DNA from: Paenibacillus sp. N3.4
GTDB taxonomy: Bacteria > Bacillota > Bacilli > Paenibacillales > NBRC-103111
Assembly: GCF_008017805.1 (NCBI RefSeq)
Contig: NZ_VRTT01000022.1
Coordinates: 1-64,000 of the forward strand
Reading direction: 5' to 3'
Length of the DNA stretch: 64,000 bases
A model generated the notes under the pieces. The model did no database searches. It saw only the letters and a list, made by a program, of their open reading frames with translations, and had not been told where the DNA came from. Below, in pieces: positions 36,374 through 46,398 of this stretch. The translations under genes were made by a program, and so were the position numbers. How positions within the stretch are numbered: position 1 is the stretch's first letter; every line of letters begins with the position of its first letter.

Positions 36374-38285
36374 TCAGTCCCTTTTAATAACAACCACACG
36401 TTCTCCTGCATCCCAGCTTACCTCTGCGCCAAGAGCTTCACTGACAAAGCGCACCGGAACTAATGTCGTACCATTTAATAACCGCGGTGCCACATCTAGA
36501 CTTACCTCTTTATTGTTAATAAAAGCTTTATCTGAATCAATTACTAACTTAACGCTTATATCTCCTTTTTCAGCTGTAATGCTTTGCATTTCCCCATCCC
36601 AAAACACCTGAGCTCCCAAAACGCTGAAAATTCGGCGCATAGGTACAAGAACAGTTCCGTCCTTCAACAAAGGCTCCTCATCCGCTGAAAAGTCCAATAA
36701 GTTATCATTTAACATTAAAGCTATCTGATCCCCATACTTAACAACAACACCTAATTTTTGCTTTTCCTTAACAGCTTCAATAGCTTGCTCAGTCAAAGGA
36801 TTATTAATCAGGTTAATCTCCCAGAGATTCGTATGATCCCGAAGGGCACTAATATCCGAAACACGATTATGTTCGAGATTTAAACTTTTTAATTTAGACA
36901 TTGTGTAAAGGGGAGAGATATCTTCAACTTTATTTCTGCTTAAAGTAAGACTTGTTAATGAGGTTAATCTTTGCAGAGGTTTGAGATCATTTACTTCATT
37001 CCCTGATATGTTTAATCCATCTAATCGTTGCAGCCTAGCTAATGGACTTAAATCAGTAATTTGATTGTTGTCCAATCCTAAGTAGGTTAAATTCTTTAAA
37101 TCGCTCAAGAATCCTATATCTGAAAGATGCATATTGTTTAATGTCAGAAATCGCAGCATTTTTAGGGATACTAACTGTTTTAGATTAGAGACAGGGTTGC
37201 CATCTAGACTTAACATCCAAAGTTTATTTAAAGAGGATAGTGATGAAATATCAGCAACTTTATTGTTCTCTAAGTGAATGTTTTCAAGATTGGCAAGCCT
37301 AGCGATTGGGGTAATATCTACAACCTTATTATTTCCAATCTCAAGGCCTGTAAGGGAAGTTAATTCAGCTAGAGGCGTAATATCAACAATTTGATTATGA
37401 TCCAACCTTAGCCTAGCTAACTTACTCATCTTACTCAAAAAGGAAATGTCCTCGAGCTTCAATCCACCCAAATCCAGTGAACGTATCTCTTTAAGCGACT
37501 TGAGAAGGGAAAGATCCTGGATCGGATTATTATCGAGATTTACCATATTTAGTTTCGGCATGTTACTAATAACATGGATGTTAGTTACTTGATTCCGACC
37601 AATCGAAAGTACTTCAAGATTCTCAAGTTTGTTTAGAGAGGAAATATCTTTAATCCTATTATTATCTATAAAAATAGAGCGCAGATTTACCAGATTGGCG
37701 AGAGGAGTGACTTCCCGAATATGATTGATATAGGCACCAAGCGCCTCTAATTGAGTAAGTCCACTTAATGGCGAGAGGTCTTCGATCTCATTACAATAAA
37801 CTTGTAGATTGGTTAGCTTTTTCAAGTTTTTTAACGGCTCTAGACTTTTAATTTTATTTTGATAAAGATTCAAATCAGTTATTTCTGTTAAGTTGCTAAG
37901 TGGATTTAAATCAGTTATTTCATTGTAATCCAAAGTAATTCTTTTCAGTTTAACCAAACCTGCAAGTGGAGAAAGATCAGCAATCTTGTTCTGTTCAATA
38001 CTTAATCGTGTTAAATTCGTTGCAAATTCAATCCCTTTGAGGCTTCGGATTCCCAACCAGCTTGCCGAGGCTAGTTCAGTAAGGGATTGCATATCCTGAC
38101 CCTTTATGGTTTCCTTCCGGTTTATGCAATTGCTTGCGTATGTAAGCTTCAAATGCCGGGTCATCGAAAGTAACGCTAGCAGATTCAGCATACGTGGTTT
38201 TGATGGTTGTAAATGGTGTCATTACTGATACAGATATAGCTGATATTAAGATTATTTTGAAAATGAAACCTCGATTAAATAACAA
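36374..38285 (-). pseudogene. leucine-rich-repeat protein with copper amine oxidase N-domain, frameshifted after the signal peptide
   Basis: From TTG 38285 (AGGAGGG six bases upstream) the frame gives a signal peptide and the LRR-protein cap FDDPAFEAYIRKQLHKPEG, then runs out. Adjoining frame: TIKGQDMQSLTELASAS, about twenty 22-residue internalin-type repeats (pattern LxxLxxNxIxDIxPL), then a copper amine oxidase N-terminal-like domain at the C-terminus (VLVPMRRIFSVLGAQVFWD, TLVPVRFVSEALGAEVSWD). An extra A within 38108-38118 explains the break. Without it the product is a secreted protein of about 635 residues. An ATG at 38191 would give a shorter, leaderless product of 605 residues. Likely cell-surface binding role; ligand unknown. 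Confidence 0.75.
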
Positions 38286-38432
38286 TTCCAGCCCTCCTAC
38301 AAAAAATTTAACAGGTCACAGATACCTTAACATAATCCTTCTTTTAACACTATTAAAAACCCTTCTTTATGAGCTAACGCAAAATATCGGTTCTACTAAC
38401 TAAACTTGACGAAATCGGTAAAAACCAAAGAA

Positions 38433-38450
38433 ACCTCCCATCTTGAGAGG
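38433..38450 (-). terminator. short terminator, second copy of the 35.6 kb unit
   Basis: CCTC-CCA and TGAGAGG around a short loop, with the same flank as at 35633-35656. It separates the small coiled-coil gene from the LRR gene. Confidence 0.5.
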
Positions 38451-38464
38451 TTGTGTAGATCCTG

Positions 38465-38722
38465 TTACTCCATTAATCCTTTGAGCTTATTATCCAAAAT
38501 CCCCTTCTCCAGCCTCAAATGGAGCAATTCCGTATCCAGATCCTGACCTATGGTATGAACTGAAGTAACAATGTCCTCTGCTGTAAGCAAGTGAATAGAA
38601 TCTGCCTTCTCGGAGATGTACGTTAGGATAACGTCTATGAATTCTTTGCACACGTTGATTCTTTGAATGAGTATTTGTTCTTCTTTAATGGCTTCATTGT
38701 ATTTGGCAAGGATATCGTTCAT
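38465..38722 (-). CDS. small helical hypothetical protein
   Basis: 85 residues from the ATG at 38722, which has GGAGGTGA five to six bases upstream; the longer open frame lacks such a site. The sequence is helical throughout with heptad-like spacing (ILAKYNEAIKEEQILIQRIN, LDTELLHLRLEKGILDNKL), so a coiled-coil dimer is likely. No family recognised. Confidence 0.5.
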   Translation of the reverse strand: MNDILAKYNEAIKEEQILIQRINVCKEFIDVILTYISEKADSIHLLTAEDIVTSVHTIGQDLDTELLHLRLEKGILDNKLKGLME

Positions 38723-38982
38723 GTGGCTCACCTCCGATGATAGGCAATGTTTATCCAACTTCTTTTCTGTTAATGCTAAGTATAGTAGCACAAAATAGTA
38801 TCACGCAGGCTCCTAAGAAAATGAGTAAATGATCTCCTTTCTATATCATCCTTTGTAAATCTAATAAATCGGTGTTCTTTGCATAATATTATAACTTATA
38901 AGTGTAATTATTAATAATATACACTATAAAGGGTCTGTTTGCTACATTATTTAAAACCTACTCTATTACTGAGGTGGTTATT

Positions 38983-39330
38983 TTGGGTAACTTACGTAAA
39001 TTAGTTGGCGAACGGATCCGAATGATACGAAAACAAAGAGGATTTTCACAAGAAAAACTCGGAGAACTGGCTCAATTGAAGAATTCATATATTGGGGATG
39101 TCGAAAGAGGCGCTCGGAACATCTCTCTCGACTCACTGGATAAAATTATTGCTGCTCTTGATACGGATCTTGGAGCTTTCTTTAATTTTAATGAAATTGA
39201 TGTTACATCCAATGATTTTGATAAAACAGCAGTGTTAGAGGTTCATAAACAATTTCTTGAAGATAGAAGCGTTGATGAAATTAAATTGATACATAAAATA
39301 TCTAGAGATATTCTTCTTACAAAAAAATGA
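38983..39330 (+). CDS. XRE-family transcriptional regulator
   Basis: About 115 residues. The N-terminal 65 residues form an XRE helix-turn-helix: VGERIRMIRKQRGFSQEKLG, ELAQLKNSYIGDVERG, NISLDSLDKIIAAL. The C-terminal part (FFNFNEIDVTSNDFD and a helix) is typical of SinR/SlrR-like small regulators. I choose TTG 38983 because GAGGTGG lies five bases upstream; an in-frame GTG at 38974 is inside that site. A broken copy with the same terminator is at 28.4 kb. Its target is unknown; it faces away from the lipase operon. Confidence 0.8.
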   Translation: MGNLRKLVGERIRMIRKQRGFSQEKLGELAQLKNSYIGDVERGARNISLDSLDKIIAALDTDLGAFFNFNEIDVTSNDFDKTAVLEVHKQFLEDRSVDEIKLIHKISRDILLTKK

Positions 39331-39334
39331 AATC

Positions 39335-39378
39335 AAAAGAGCGACGTCGAATTGGTTTTCGAGGTCGCTCTTTTTGTT
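39335..39378 (+). terminator. intrinsic terminator of the XRE gene
   Basis: AAAGAGCGAC and GTCGCTCTTT with TTTGTTTT following; nearly identical to the hairpin at 28497-28540. Confidence 0.85.
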
Positions 39379-39605
39379 TTATAGGTTAATTGTTTTCTGT
39401 GATGGCCGTAGCAGTATATCTGTCCCGCAAATTTATACACACTTTCCAATCAGTATTCCCTTACCTATTTATTGACCCTCTTGCCGCATTCTGCACAAAA
39501 AACCGATTCCACTTTTTCTTCAACTACTGCATTGATATGTTGTGTTTGTTTCTCAATAATAGAATCAACAGCAATACTAAGATTACAACAAACGCAAAGG
39601 TATAC

Positions 39606-40178
39606 CTATTTTATTTTTTTCCTTTTTTTTAGATCATCTACATTTAGGTACCGGAAATAGATAACGGCTCTAAGGTTAGGATATTGCTTTTCAGTTTTCG
39701 ACACAATGGTATTTGATATATTTTTATAATTCATGTCTATTTTTTCATTAATGGTAAGTGTAATTCTCCCTGTTATTTCCTTTTTATCTATACTAACTAT
39801 GACATCAATATTTGCTAGTCCTTTTTTAACTTCCTTAAACTCTTTACTTTCACCTTCATCAATTATTGTTGTTACAGTATTTAGTATATTATTTTGATGT
39901 TTCATGGTCTTAGTTTCAATTATTTTATCTCTTATTAGTTTTATTGAAAGTATACAAATAGTGATTAATATCAAACTTAAATAATTCGATTTGTTGCGCC
40001 ATTGAAAGATCAAATTAAACGAAATTAATAGAAAAGGGACGAGAAGTTTTAAATAAAAATCAAAAAATAAAATACTAAATCTTATGTATTTTTTTTTGTT
40101 TAGATACTTTAGTATCAAGTAAAATAATAACAAAAAAAGTATTAAGAAAACATTGATAAGAATTAATATTCCATCCAT
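39606..40178 (-). CDS. membrane protein paired with the LCAT-type lipase
   Basis: A 190-residue protein. Three hydrophobic segments occupy residues about 4-24, 45-62 and 66-83; a soluble alpha/beta tail follows (DVIVSIDKKEITGRITLTIN, AVIYFRYLNV). Its gene starts 17 bases after the lipase stop with AGGAGGG eight bases before the ATG, so it is the second gene of the operon. No family recognised. The region is strongly AT-rich compared with flanking core genes, which suggests transfer. A role as membrane tether, inhibitor or sensor for the lipase is inference. Confidence 0.55.
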   Translation of the reverse strand: MDGILILINVFLILFLLLFYLILKYLNKKKYIRFSILFFDFYLKLLVPFLLISFNLIFQWRNKSNYLSLILITICILSIKLIRDKIIETKTMKHQNNILNTVTTIIDEGESKEFKEVKKGLANIDVIVSIDKKEITGRITLTINEKIDMNYKNISNTIVSKTEKQYPNLRAVIYFRYLNVDDLKKRKKIK

Positions 40179-40195
40179 CTTCTCGTCCCTCCTGT

Positions 40196-42775
40196 TTATC
40201 TAATTGTAATACTTTCGGTTTCTATGGCTTTGTTTCTTCCTTTTTCTTTAACCACTAATTGCACAGTTTGCAGACCTTTTGGATTCCAAAAATTTGCTAT
40301 AAAATCTCGCAATTCTTGTACTTGGAATCTACCCTCATAATATTTTTTTTCCTCATTAAATAAAACATTGATGTCATCTGATACAAAACTTTCATCATTA
40401 ATTTTTGTTGTAAACAACGCTGAAAATTCCATTGACCTAATTTCATTTTTATTTTTTACATTTATTGCCTTAAAGGCAAACAAATATTCATTTGCCTCAG
40501 TTATCAATATATCCTGGGTTAAATTTTGGAAAGAAATTATAAGATCTGTATCTTTATAAATATCAAGCATAATGTTATTCTTTTCGATATGTATTCTTTT
40601 TGATTTAAGAATATGCTCTTTAGTTACTTTGCTATATGCTCCTTTCCCATCATACTTTGTCATTATTACTTTGGGTATTGGGCGAGAAATTCCAATGCCA
40701 AGTAAAAAACTATAAAATTCTTCTTCAGAAATTGTTCCATTAAATATTCTACGGACAAGTTTTTCATCAATTTTTAAATCTATTTTTAATTCTTCTCCTA
40801 AAACATTTTCACTTATAATTGTTAAATCTCTAACCAAATCTTTATAAAAAACTTCTTTATCATACACTTCGGTTTTATCCTTAAAGTCAACTTTTGTTTT
40901 TTTCTCTTCAAAGGCAGGATATTGTTTATAAAACTCTTCATTTACATTTTGCACATTTACTTTATATGTGTCTTCATAAAATTCGAAACTAATATGAGGT
41001 AGCAGGTCATTCAGATAATATATTTCAATGCTTTTCATATCACTAGTATTACCAAATACATCCCTCGAATAAATGCGTATTGTATTTACTCCCGCGTTCA
41101 AATCAAGAAGTTGAGGTTCATTACTAGTTATCAATCTATAATCAAGAGTAGAATTAACTGAATAATATGTTCCAGACACTGGATAAGTGCCTTCAATAAG
41201 TTCTGTTAGCTCTAATGTAGCTTTACCTAAAGTGACGAAAACATCATTTTCTATTTCCTTAAATTGATCATCAGATTGAATATTGATTTGAATATCTGGC
41301 CTTAAAATAACAATTTGATTTGATTTTTTACTACTAGTTACTATATCTTCATTTATTACCTTATCTTTTACATACTTAATTAGTTTCGTTTCTTTAATAT
41401 TTTTGCTAAGAATTAATTCAACACTTGTATCAGGACTAATATTAAAAGTATCAAATGACCCAAGATTAGTTATTGTACCATTATGGTATTCCTCAACCGA
41501 AATAGATGTTGATCCTGCACCATATGCTTCTATTATAACCTTTTCTGGAATTTCTTCGTTTTCTTTTAAAATAATATATGTTGTAGAACCCAAACTACTC
41601 ACATTATACTTTTGACTCTTTAATATATGTAGAAGGTCTGACTCGTCCAATATTTCAATATTACCGTAAATAACATCACCATTCTCATCAACCAAAGAAA
41701 CGATTACTGGGCATGCAATCCTGAGTACTTTACCATTAAATGAAATATCTTTTACTTCATCATAGTTAATTTTAAAATTACTCTGGGAGACAAAGACTTT
41801 TTCAGTTCCATTAATTATATTTTTCACTAAAGATATAACCTCTTTATTTCGTGGAAGATCCTGATGACCTTCATTAATATAATATTTAATAGATTGAGGA
41901 GAGATTGCGCTTATTATCGGCACGGTTCCATCGCCATTATCAAACGTTCCCTCTGGTTCATTTATTGAATTTTCTCTTATAACCGACATTGTCTCCACAC
42001 CATAACCAATAACTTCATGATGCTCTAAGTCCATTTCTTTATCCAATGATTTTCTAAGTCTTAAATAAATCTCATCAAAATCTTTATTTTTATCAATAAA
42101 TAATGGCAAATAGTATCTTCCTAATATATCGCTCCAATTTTTTATTATTTCTCCGTCAAACTCAAGAAATGGCGACTTATTTTCAGTTATACATCTTAAA
42201 TGATACTCTTCAGATGGCAATAATTGATAAATGCTGTCAAATGTAGGTGCCAGCATTCTGGATGTTTTTTGAGATATCAGTAAAGGGAAAGGCTTCTCTG
42301 GAACACCAACTCCATATTTTAGGGCCCTATAGGCATAAGGTGATCCATTCCAAGGTGTACCTAATGTAATAATTTTAACAATTTTTTTCACTTCTTCAGA
42401 TTCTTTATGTTCGTTAACAAGCATTTTTGCGATTAAACCACCCATACTATGAGCAATTATGATAACCTCATCAGCATTAGTACTGATTTCTGCTTTTAAA
42501 TCTTCTATTTGATCAAAATTGTCTTTTCGCCAATCATAGGGAAAAGTAGTCACCAAATCATTTTTAAAGGATAATTTTAAGCTTTGCTCAATCCGTCTAT
42601 AATACCTTTTAAATGTAGCATCCGGTTTAAGTTCATTATTAAATTTACTATATCTTAATTGATACAAGAAATTATACTCTACTTCATGTACCAGTGAAAG
42701 AACAGGCCATATTGTTGTCTTTTCTTTTTTTAGCACACTACCCATAATTCCAGGAATTATAATCATATGTCTCAT
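40196..42775 (-). CDS. LCAT-family lipase/acyltransferase with large beta-sandwich C-terminus
   Basis: An 859-residue cytoplasmic protein without signal peptide. Residues 1-320 are an alpha/beta hydrolase of the lecithin:cholesterol acyltransferase group: oxyanion region IPGIMGSVL (7-15), nucleophile elbow IIIAHSMGGLIAK (S110), GTPWNGSPYAYRAL after it, acid D282 in NGDGTVPI and catalytic H304 in EGHQDLPRN. All three catalytic residues are present. The remaining 540 residues are strand-rich, likely several Ig-like or other beta domains, of unknown role. Lack of export signal means it would act on the cell's own lipids. AT-rich, next to a membrane-protein gene and a defence cluster. Start ATG with GGGGGAAG upstream. 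Confidence 0.7.
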   Translation of the reverse strand: MRHMIIIPGIMGSVLKKEKTTIWPVLSLVHEVEYNFLYQLRYSKFNNELKPDATFKRYYRRIEQSLKLSFKNDLVTTFPYDWRKDNFDQIEDLKAEISTNADEVIIIAHSMGGLIAKMLVNEHKESEEVKKIVKIITLGTPWNGSPYAYRALKYGVGVPEKPFPLLISQKTSRMLAPTFDSIYQLLPSEEYHLRCITENKSPFLEFDGEIIKNWSDILGRYYLPLFIDKNKDFDEIYLRLRKSLDKEMDLEHHEVIGYGVETMSVIRENSINEPEGTFDNGDGTVPIISAISPQSIKYYINEGHQDLPRNKEVISLVKNIINGTEKVFVSQSNFKINYDEVKDISFNGKVLRIACPVIVSLVDENGDVIYGNIEILDESDLLHILKSQKYNVSSLGSTTYIILKENEEIPEKVIIEAYGAGSTSISVEEYHNGTITNLGSFDTFNISPDTSVELILSKNIKETKLIKYVKDKVINEDIVTSSKKSNQIVILRPDIQINIQSDDQFKEIENDVFVTLGKATLELTELIEGTYPVSGTYYSVNSTLDYRLITSNEPQLLDLNAGVNTIRIYSRDVFGNTSDMKSIEIYYLNDLLPHISFEFYEDTYKVNVQNVNEEFYKQYPAFEEKKTKVDFKDKTEVYDKEVFYKDLVRDLTIISENVLGEELKIDLKIDEKLVRRIFNGTISEEEFYSFLLGIGISRPIPKVIMTKYDGKGAYSKVTKEHILKSKRIHIEKNNIMLDIYKDTDLIISFQNLTQDILITEANEYLFAFKAINVKNKNEIRSMEFSALFTTKINDESFVSDDINVLFNEEKKYYEGRFQVQELRDFIANFWNPKGLQTVQLVVKEKGRNKAIETESITIR

Positions 42776-43303
42776 CTAGTCTTCCCCCAATATACCAAAT
42801 ATTTACTTTAAGAGTAATCTATCATAATTTATCAACACAAATAAATACTAATTTTCATATTTTTTTTAGAATTAATATTTCTATAAATGACACCTAAAGT
42901 TTCAAACATTTCGTCTCACCAATTTGTTAGAAAACTTTCTAATTTACAGATAAAAAATCGGTCCTTTGCAAAGTCGTCATGTATGATTGAAACATTGTAT
43001 TTTCATATTATTTAATCCTTCAATAACAAAACTACCGATTCAGCGTGCACCGTGTGCAGGAATATAGGTTATTTGGTTCGAATCTGCTACGGCGGAATAA
43101 AGACTTGATTTATAAGGGTTTTCTCTATTAGATCATTGTTCCTTTTGGTTGCCGTTCACCCAGAAATAATGCTTTCGTCCCCATACCAAAATTCCACCGA
43201 AACCTTTCTAGTAGTAATAGACCAGTATTACTTAACACCCTAACTTCACACGAAATGGCAATTTCTCTTATTCAAATGTCCTATTCCGAAATTCTGTTGC
43301 ATA
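42776..43303. other. AT-rich intergenic stretch
   Basis: About 530 bases between the lipase and GIY-YIG genes. Near 43072 the text GGTTCGAATC resembles a tRNA T-loop but the flanks do not pair. No gene supported. Confidence 0.4.
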
Positions 43304-43690
43304 TTATTCTGTGTTACTGTAATATTTAGGCTGTTTATGAATTGATATAGCTTGTTCTATAAATCTCCTCTCATTCTCAGACAGTTTACTATGATCTAAT
43401 AGTAAGTATTTAATATAGACTGTTTCGTTGAACATTTTTGGATTTTTAAACTTATGCGCTCCGCTACCATCAGAGATCATTCGTCTTTTTATGCTAGTTC
43501 CAGTTTCCCCTACATATAACAATGTGTTTACTTCATTAAATAGCATGTATACGAAGGATCCTTTTTTAGCTGTTTCGTGCCCTATTCTTAGCTTCCCATC
43601 TGTGTTTATGATCTCCTCTTTTGAAACAATCTTTAAGTCTTTTTCGATTGATTCATAAATTTTTTCAGCAGTTTCTCTTAATATCTCCAC
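43304..43690 (-). CDS. GIY-YIG nuclease-domain protein
   Basis: A 128-residue protein. The GIY-YIG core begins at residue about 45: VYMLFNEVNTLLYVGET (the two aromatic strands), then TSIKRRM with the conserved Arg, and a late helix ERRFIEQAISIHKQP carrying a candidate catalytic Glu. The N-terminal 40 residues are helical. The start is a GTG with GGAGGG nine bases upstream. It could be a stand-alone nuclease of a defence or mobile element; some family members act in DNA repair. It lies between the lipase unit and the McrBC-like pair on the same strand. Confidence 0.65.
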   Translation of the reverse strand: MEILRETAEKIYESIEKDLKIVSKEEIINTDGKLRIGHETAKKGSFVYMLFNEVNTLLYVGETGTSIKRRMISDGSGAHKFKNPKMFNETVYIKYLLLDHSKLSENERRFIEQAISIHKQPKYYSNTE

Positions 43691-43992
43691 TTAATGTTTC
43701 CCTCCTCTATTTGATAATCAACATTAATAATTCATACTTTTATTATAGTTAGGAACCTTAATTTTTGAATTCATTCCAATTTGAAAAAATATGGTCGATG
43801 CGTTACGCCATACTAATAGTAGATTTAACATATGTAACTAAAGATATATACACAATCAAATCTGATTTTGTTGCCAAAAAATAAAAGGCAATTATTAATA
43901 TTAACCACGGATTAAAAATTACATTTAATACTTTTTGAATTTTCCAACAAAATATTTACCTCTTGTACTCAATTTAACAATAATATCATTCT
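43691..43992. other. AT-rich intergenic stretch
   Basis: About 300 bases of A/T-rich sequence; no gene or hairpin with a good tail is seen. Confidence 0.4.
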
Positions 43993-46398
43993 CTACTCCA
44001 ACCCAATCCCCAAAACATTACTCCCCAAATCCAAATGCTCCCGATCCAGCATCACGCGCACCTTGCCCGTACGCCGCTTCTCCCGCCAATCCCGCAGTTC
44101 CTCTTCTGTTTCCAAACGAAGTTCAGAAACTTCCTTAGCCCTATTAAACATGTAATCTGTCGTATACAAAATCCGATAAATCCCATGTCCCGCGGGAACG
44201 ATCGCTGTCTCCCTTTTAACCCACTTATCCACCTCAAATACCACATAGAGCTCATCCGTAGCACCTCTACTGGAGGGGATAGCCGTTATCGCAGAGCGTG
44301 GAACAACCTTCCAATCTTTCACTCTTCCATACCAGGAAATGCCCGCTTCCTCCGCACCAAATAAACGAATCGACTGATAAAGCCCGATATACTCTATTCG
44401 AGTCAATACCTTATGATCCGTAATATTCCGCAACGGTGTATGATAAAAGCCATGCTCCAGCGCAGCTTCCAATTGCGACTTCTTACTCAAAGCACCAACC
44501 AACACATTCTTCCCAGACAACTTGTTCCTGTAATACTCCTTCGTCCCCCGCGGTCTCGTCGTTCGCTCATAGGCTTTCTCCGGACTATCCATAATAATCT
44601 CGTCCAAGAACTTTTCCATCAAGATCGTCGAGTTGGGCAGAAAGGGAAATGCCCCAATATTAATCAGCTCCACGCTCTTATAAAACTTATGCTGCTGGAA
44701 CCGCTCTTCATCATGATAGGGAAACAACACGTAAGCCCCAAACATGCTCCGTTCGTACTCTTTGCCCTGTCCCTCTGAATACACAATCGCATCCCGATAG
44801 CGATGCATGGTATTAATATCATCTTCTTCCGGCCCAGGCATCCGGTACCGCTCGAAGTAAGGCGTCCCCTCATAAGCAGGATTAATGCGATACTTAGCAT
44901 CGAATATATACTTGTACTCTGCCGCGGCGTCATTCTTCTTCAAAGTCAGGACATTATCTGGCCGCTGAGCCAGTGTTGGACTCCGGTCACCCTTTGGCAG
45001 CGCATTATAAAATAACGTAAAAATCTCCCCGTTCACCGGGTTTTTATAAACTATCTTCGCCTGCTGTGATTTATCCAGTGTGACGAACAGTCCACTGCGA
45101 TTGATTTTAATAATGTCTTGTTTGAGCAGTTCATACTTCTTGCTTAAAAGATGATGAATCTTCAAAAAACACCAGTATTCATAGAGCTGCGCCAAATCTT
45201 TCATCGATAAACGGAACAGATCATTCTGGATCGACAAACCTTTTAACAGCATTAAGTAATATCGATACACCTCTCGGTAACCCGACGCCATTTGCAAAAC
45301 CAGAGATATAGACAGTTGCTTCATCTCTCCAACATTCAAAAAATCATGCTGTAAAAGCCGCTGTAGCTGACTTTGCATGAGATTAAGCTTCTTCGTAAGC
45401 ACGGGATCTTCCGTACGACTTTTTTGAGCTAAACGTGTTTTTATGTCCTTAAGCTTTTGACCAACCCGTACAAGCACCCATTTCACGAAGCGATTCTCAG
45501 CCGTATCATAATTGACATGGCGTTTAGTTTCTATTACTTGTGTTGGAGTAAATCTCTGACTTCCCACCTCTATAACACCATTCACAGGATCAGAAACTAG
45601 CAAATGAGGACGCTTAGTTAAATAGGCAATGTTCTCTTTTCCAGCTCTTTTCACACGTGCGGCGTCTACCATGCGATTCTCACTTTGAAGTTTCGAATGA
45701 GGTGACAGCTTAATCCTCTCAACAGCCTGCACAAGCTGCGTAAATACATGTTGCAAAATCGTAAAATACTCCGTCAAACTCTGATGATTCGTTTCTTTCA
45801 GCCCTGTCAGATTGTACGTTTTACGCAGAAAATCAAAGGATAGATTATAAATCTGTTCGTTAACATCATTAAGAATCATTTGGTAGTCATTTTTATAATC
45901 TATTTTCGATGGGAAGATCTCCAACTGGAGACGAAAAATAGCCTCACCATTCAACCGAAGCTCAAGCTCAGAGAGTCCGACTTCATTTTGAAAATTAAGA
46001 ATACCTGATAAAATTATCTTCCCCTTTGGTTTAATTGCCTGTCGCACATGGATATTGTCGTGGTGAAAGGATAAGGCGATATCCGCCTTTTTTTCGATGA
46101 CCAGTTCGTAGGCCTGCGTTTCATAAAAACTCGGCGTACATGCATCACCCGGACTCCAACTCGCCATCTCCCTGTGCTTATGAGAGAAAATCGAAATAGA
46201 CTCAATAACCAACGAGTTAACGAGCGGTGCAGCGTGAAAATGCGCATCTACCCACCTCTCATCCCCATTACGATGAAGATTCAAAGTTTCAACCGTCGGA
46301 TGGAACGGCTTGCCCTGAATATAGAGATTGAACAAATTTGTCTCGATCCGCAGCAATTCCATGCTTTGACTAAGAGATCCAGTATGAGGTAAATCCAT
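43993..46398 (-). CDS. McrC-like DUF2357 protein with PD-(D/E)XK-type nuclease core
   Basis: An 801-residue protein. Residues about 90-300 fit DUF2357, the N-terminal domain of McrC-type partners in McrBC-like systems. Residues about 400-600 hold the nuclease core; the strand pair ending in YKYIFDAKYRI supplies the (D/E)xK part, preceded by RPDNVL as the first acidic strand. The helical block LAQLYEYWCFLKIHHLL just before it is the typical lead-in of this nuclease group. The ATG has GGAGG ten bases upstream and lies 29 bases inside the end of the McrB-like gene. The pair should form a nucleotide-driven, modification-dependent or foreign-DNA-specific restriction complex. Confidence 0.75.
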   Translation of the reverse strand: MDLPHTGSLSQSMELLRIETNLFNLYIQGKPFHPTVETLNLHRNGDERWVDAHFHAAPLVNSLVIESISIFSHKHREMASWSPGDACTPSFYETQAYELVIEKKADIALSFHHDNIHVRQAIKPKGKIILSGILNFQNEVGLSELELRLNGEAIFRLQLEIFPSKIDYKNDYQMILNDVNEQIYNLSFDFLRKTYNLTGLKETNHQSLTEYFTILQHVFTQLVQAVERIKLSPHSKLQSENRMVDAARVKRAGKENIAYLTKRPHLLVSDPVNGVIEVGSQRFTPTQVIETKRHVNYDTAENRFVKWVLVRVGQKLKDIKTRLAQKSRTEDPVLTKKLNLMQSQLQRLLQHDFLNVGEMKQLSISLVLQMASGYREVYRYYLMLLKGLSIQNDLFRLSMKDLAQLYEYWCFLKIHHLLSKKYELLKQDIIKINRSGLFVTLDKSQQAKIVYKNPVNGEIFTLFYNALPKGDRSPTLAQRPDNVLTLKKNDAAAEYKYIFDAKYRINPAYEGTPYFERYRMPGPEEDDINTMHRYRDAIVYSEGQGKEYERSMFGAYVLFPYHDEERFQQHKFYKSVELINIGAFPFLPNSTILMEKFLDEIIMDSPEKAYERTTRPRGTKEYYRNKLSGKNVLVGALSKKSQLEAALEHGFYHTPLRNITDHKVLTRIEYIGLYQSIRLFGAEEAGISWYGRVKDWKVVPRSAITAIPSSRGATDELYVVFEVDKWVKRETAIVPAGHGIYRILYTTDYMFNRAKEVSELRLETEEELRDWREKRRTGKVRVMLDREHLDLGSNVLGIGLE

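Noticed and set aside
43060..43110. tRNA-like text with GGTTCGAATC followed by CTGCTACGGCGGA
   Set aside because: The bases flanking the would-be T-loop do not pair, and no acceptor, D or anticodon stems can be drawn upstream.
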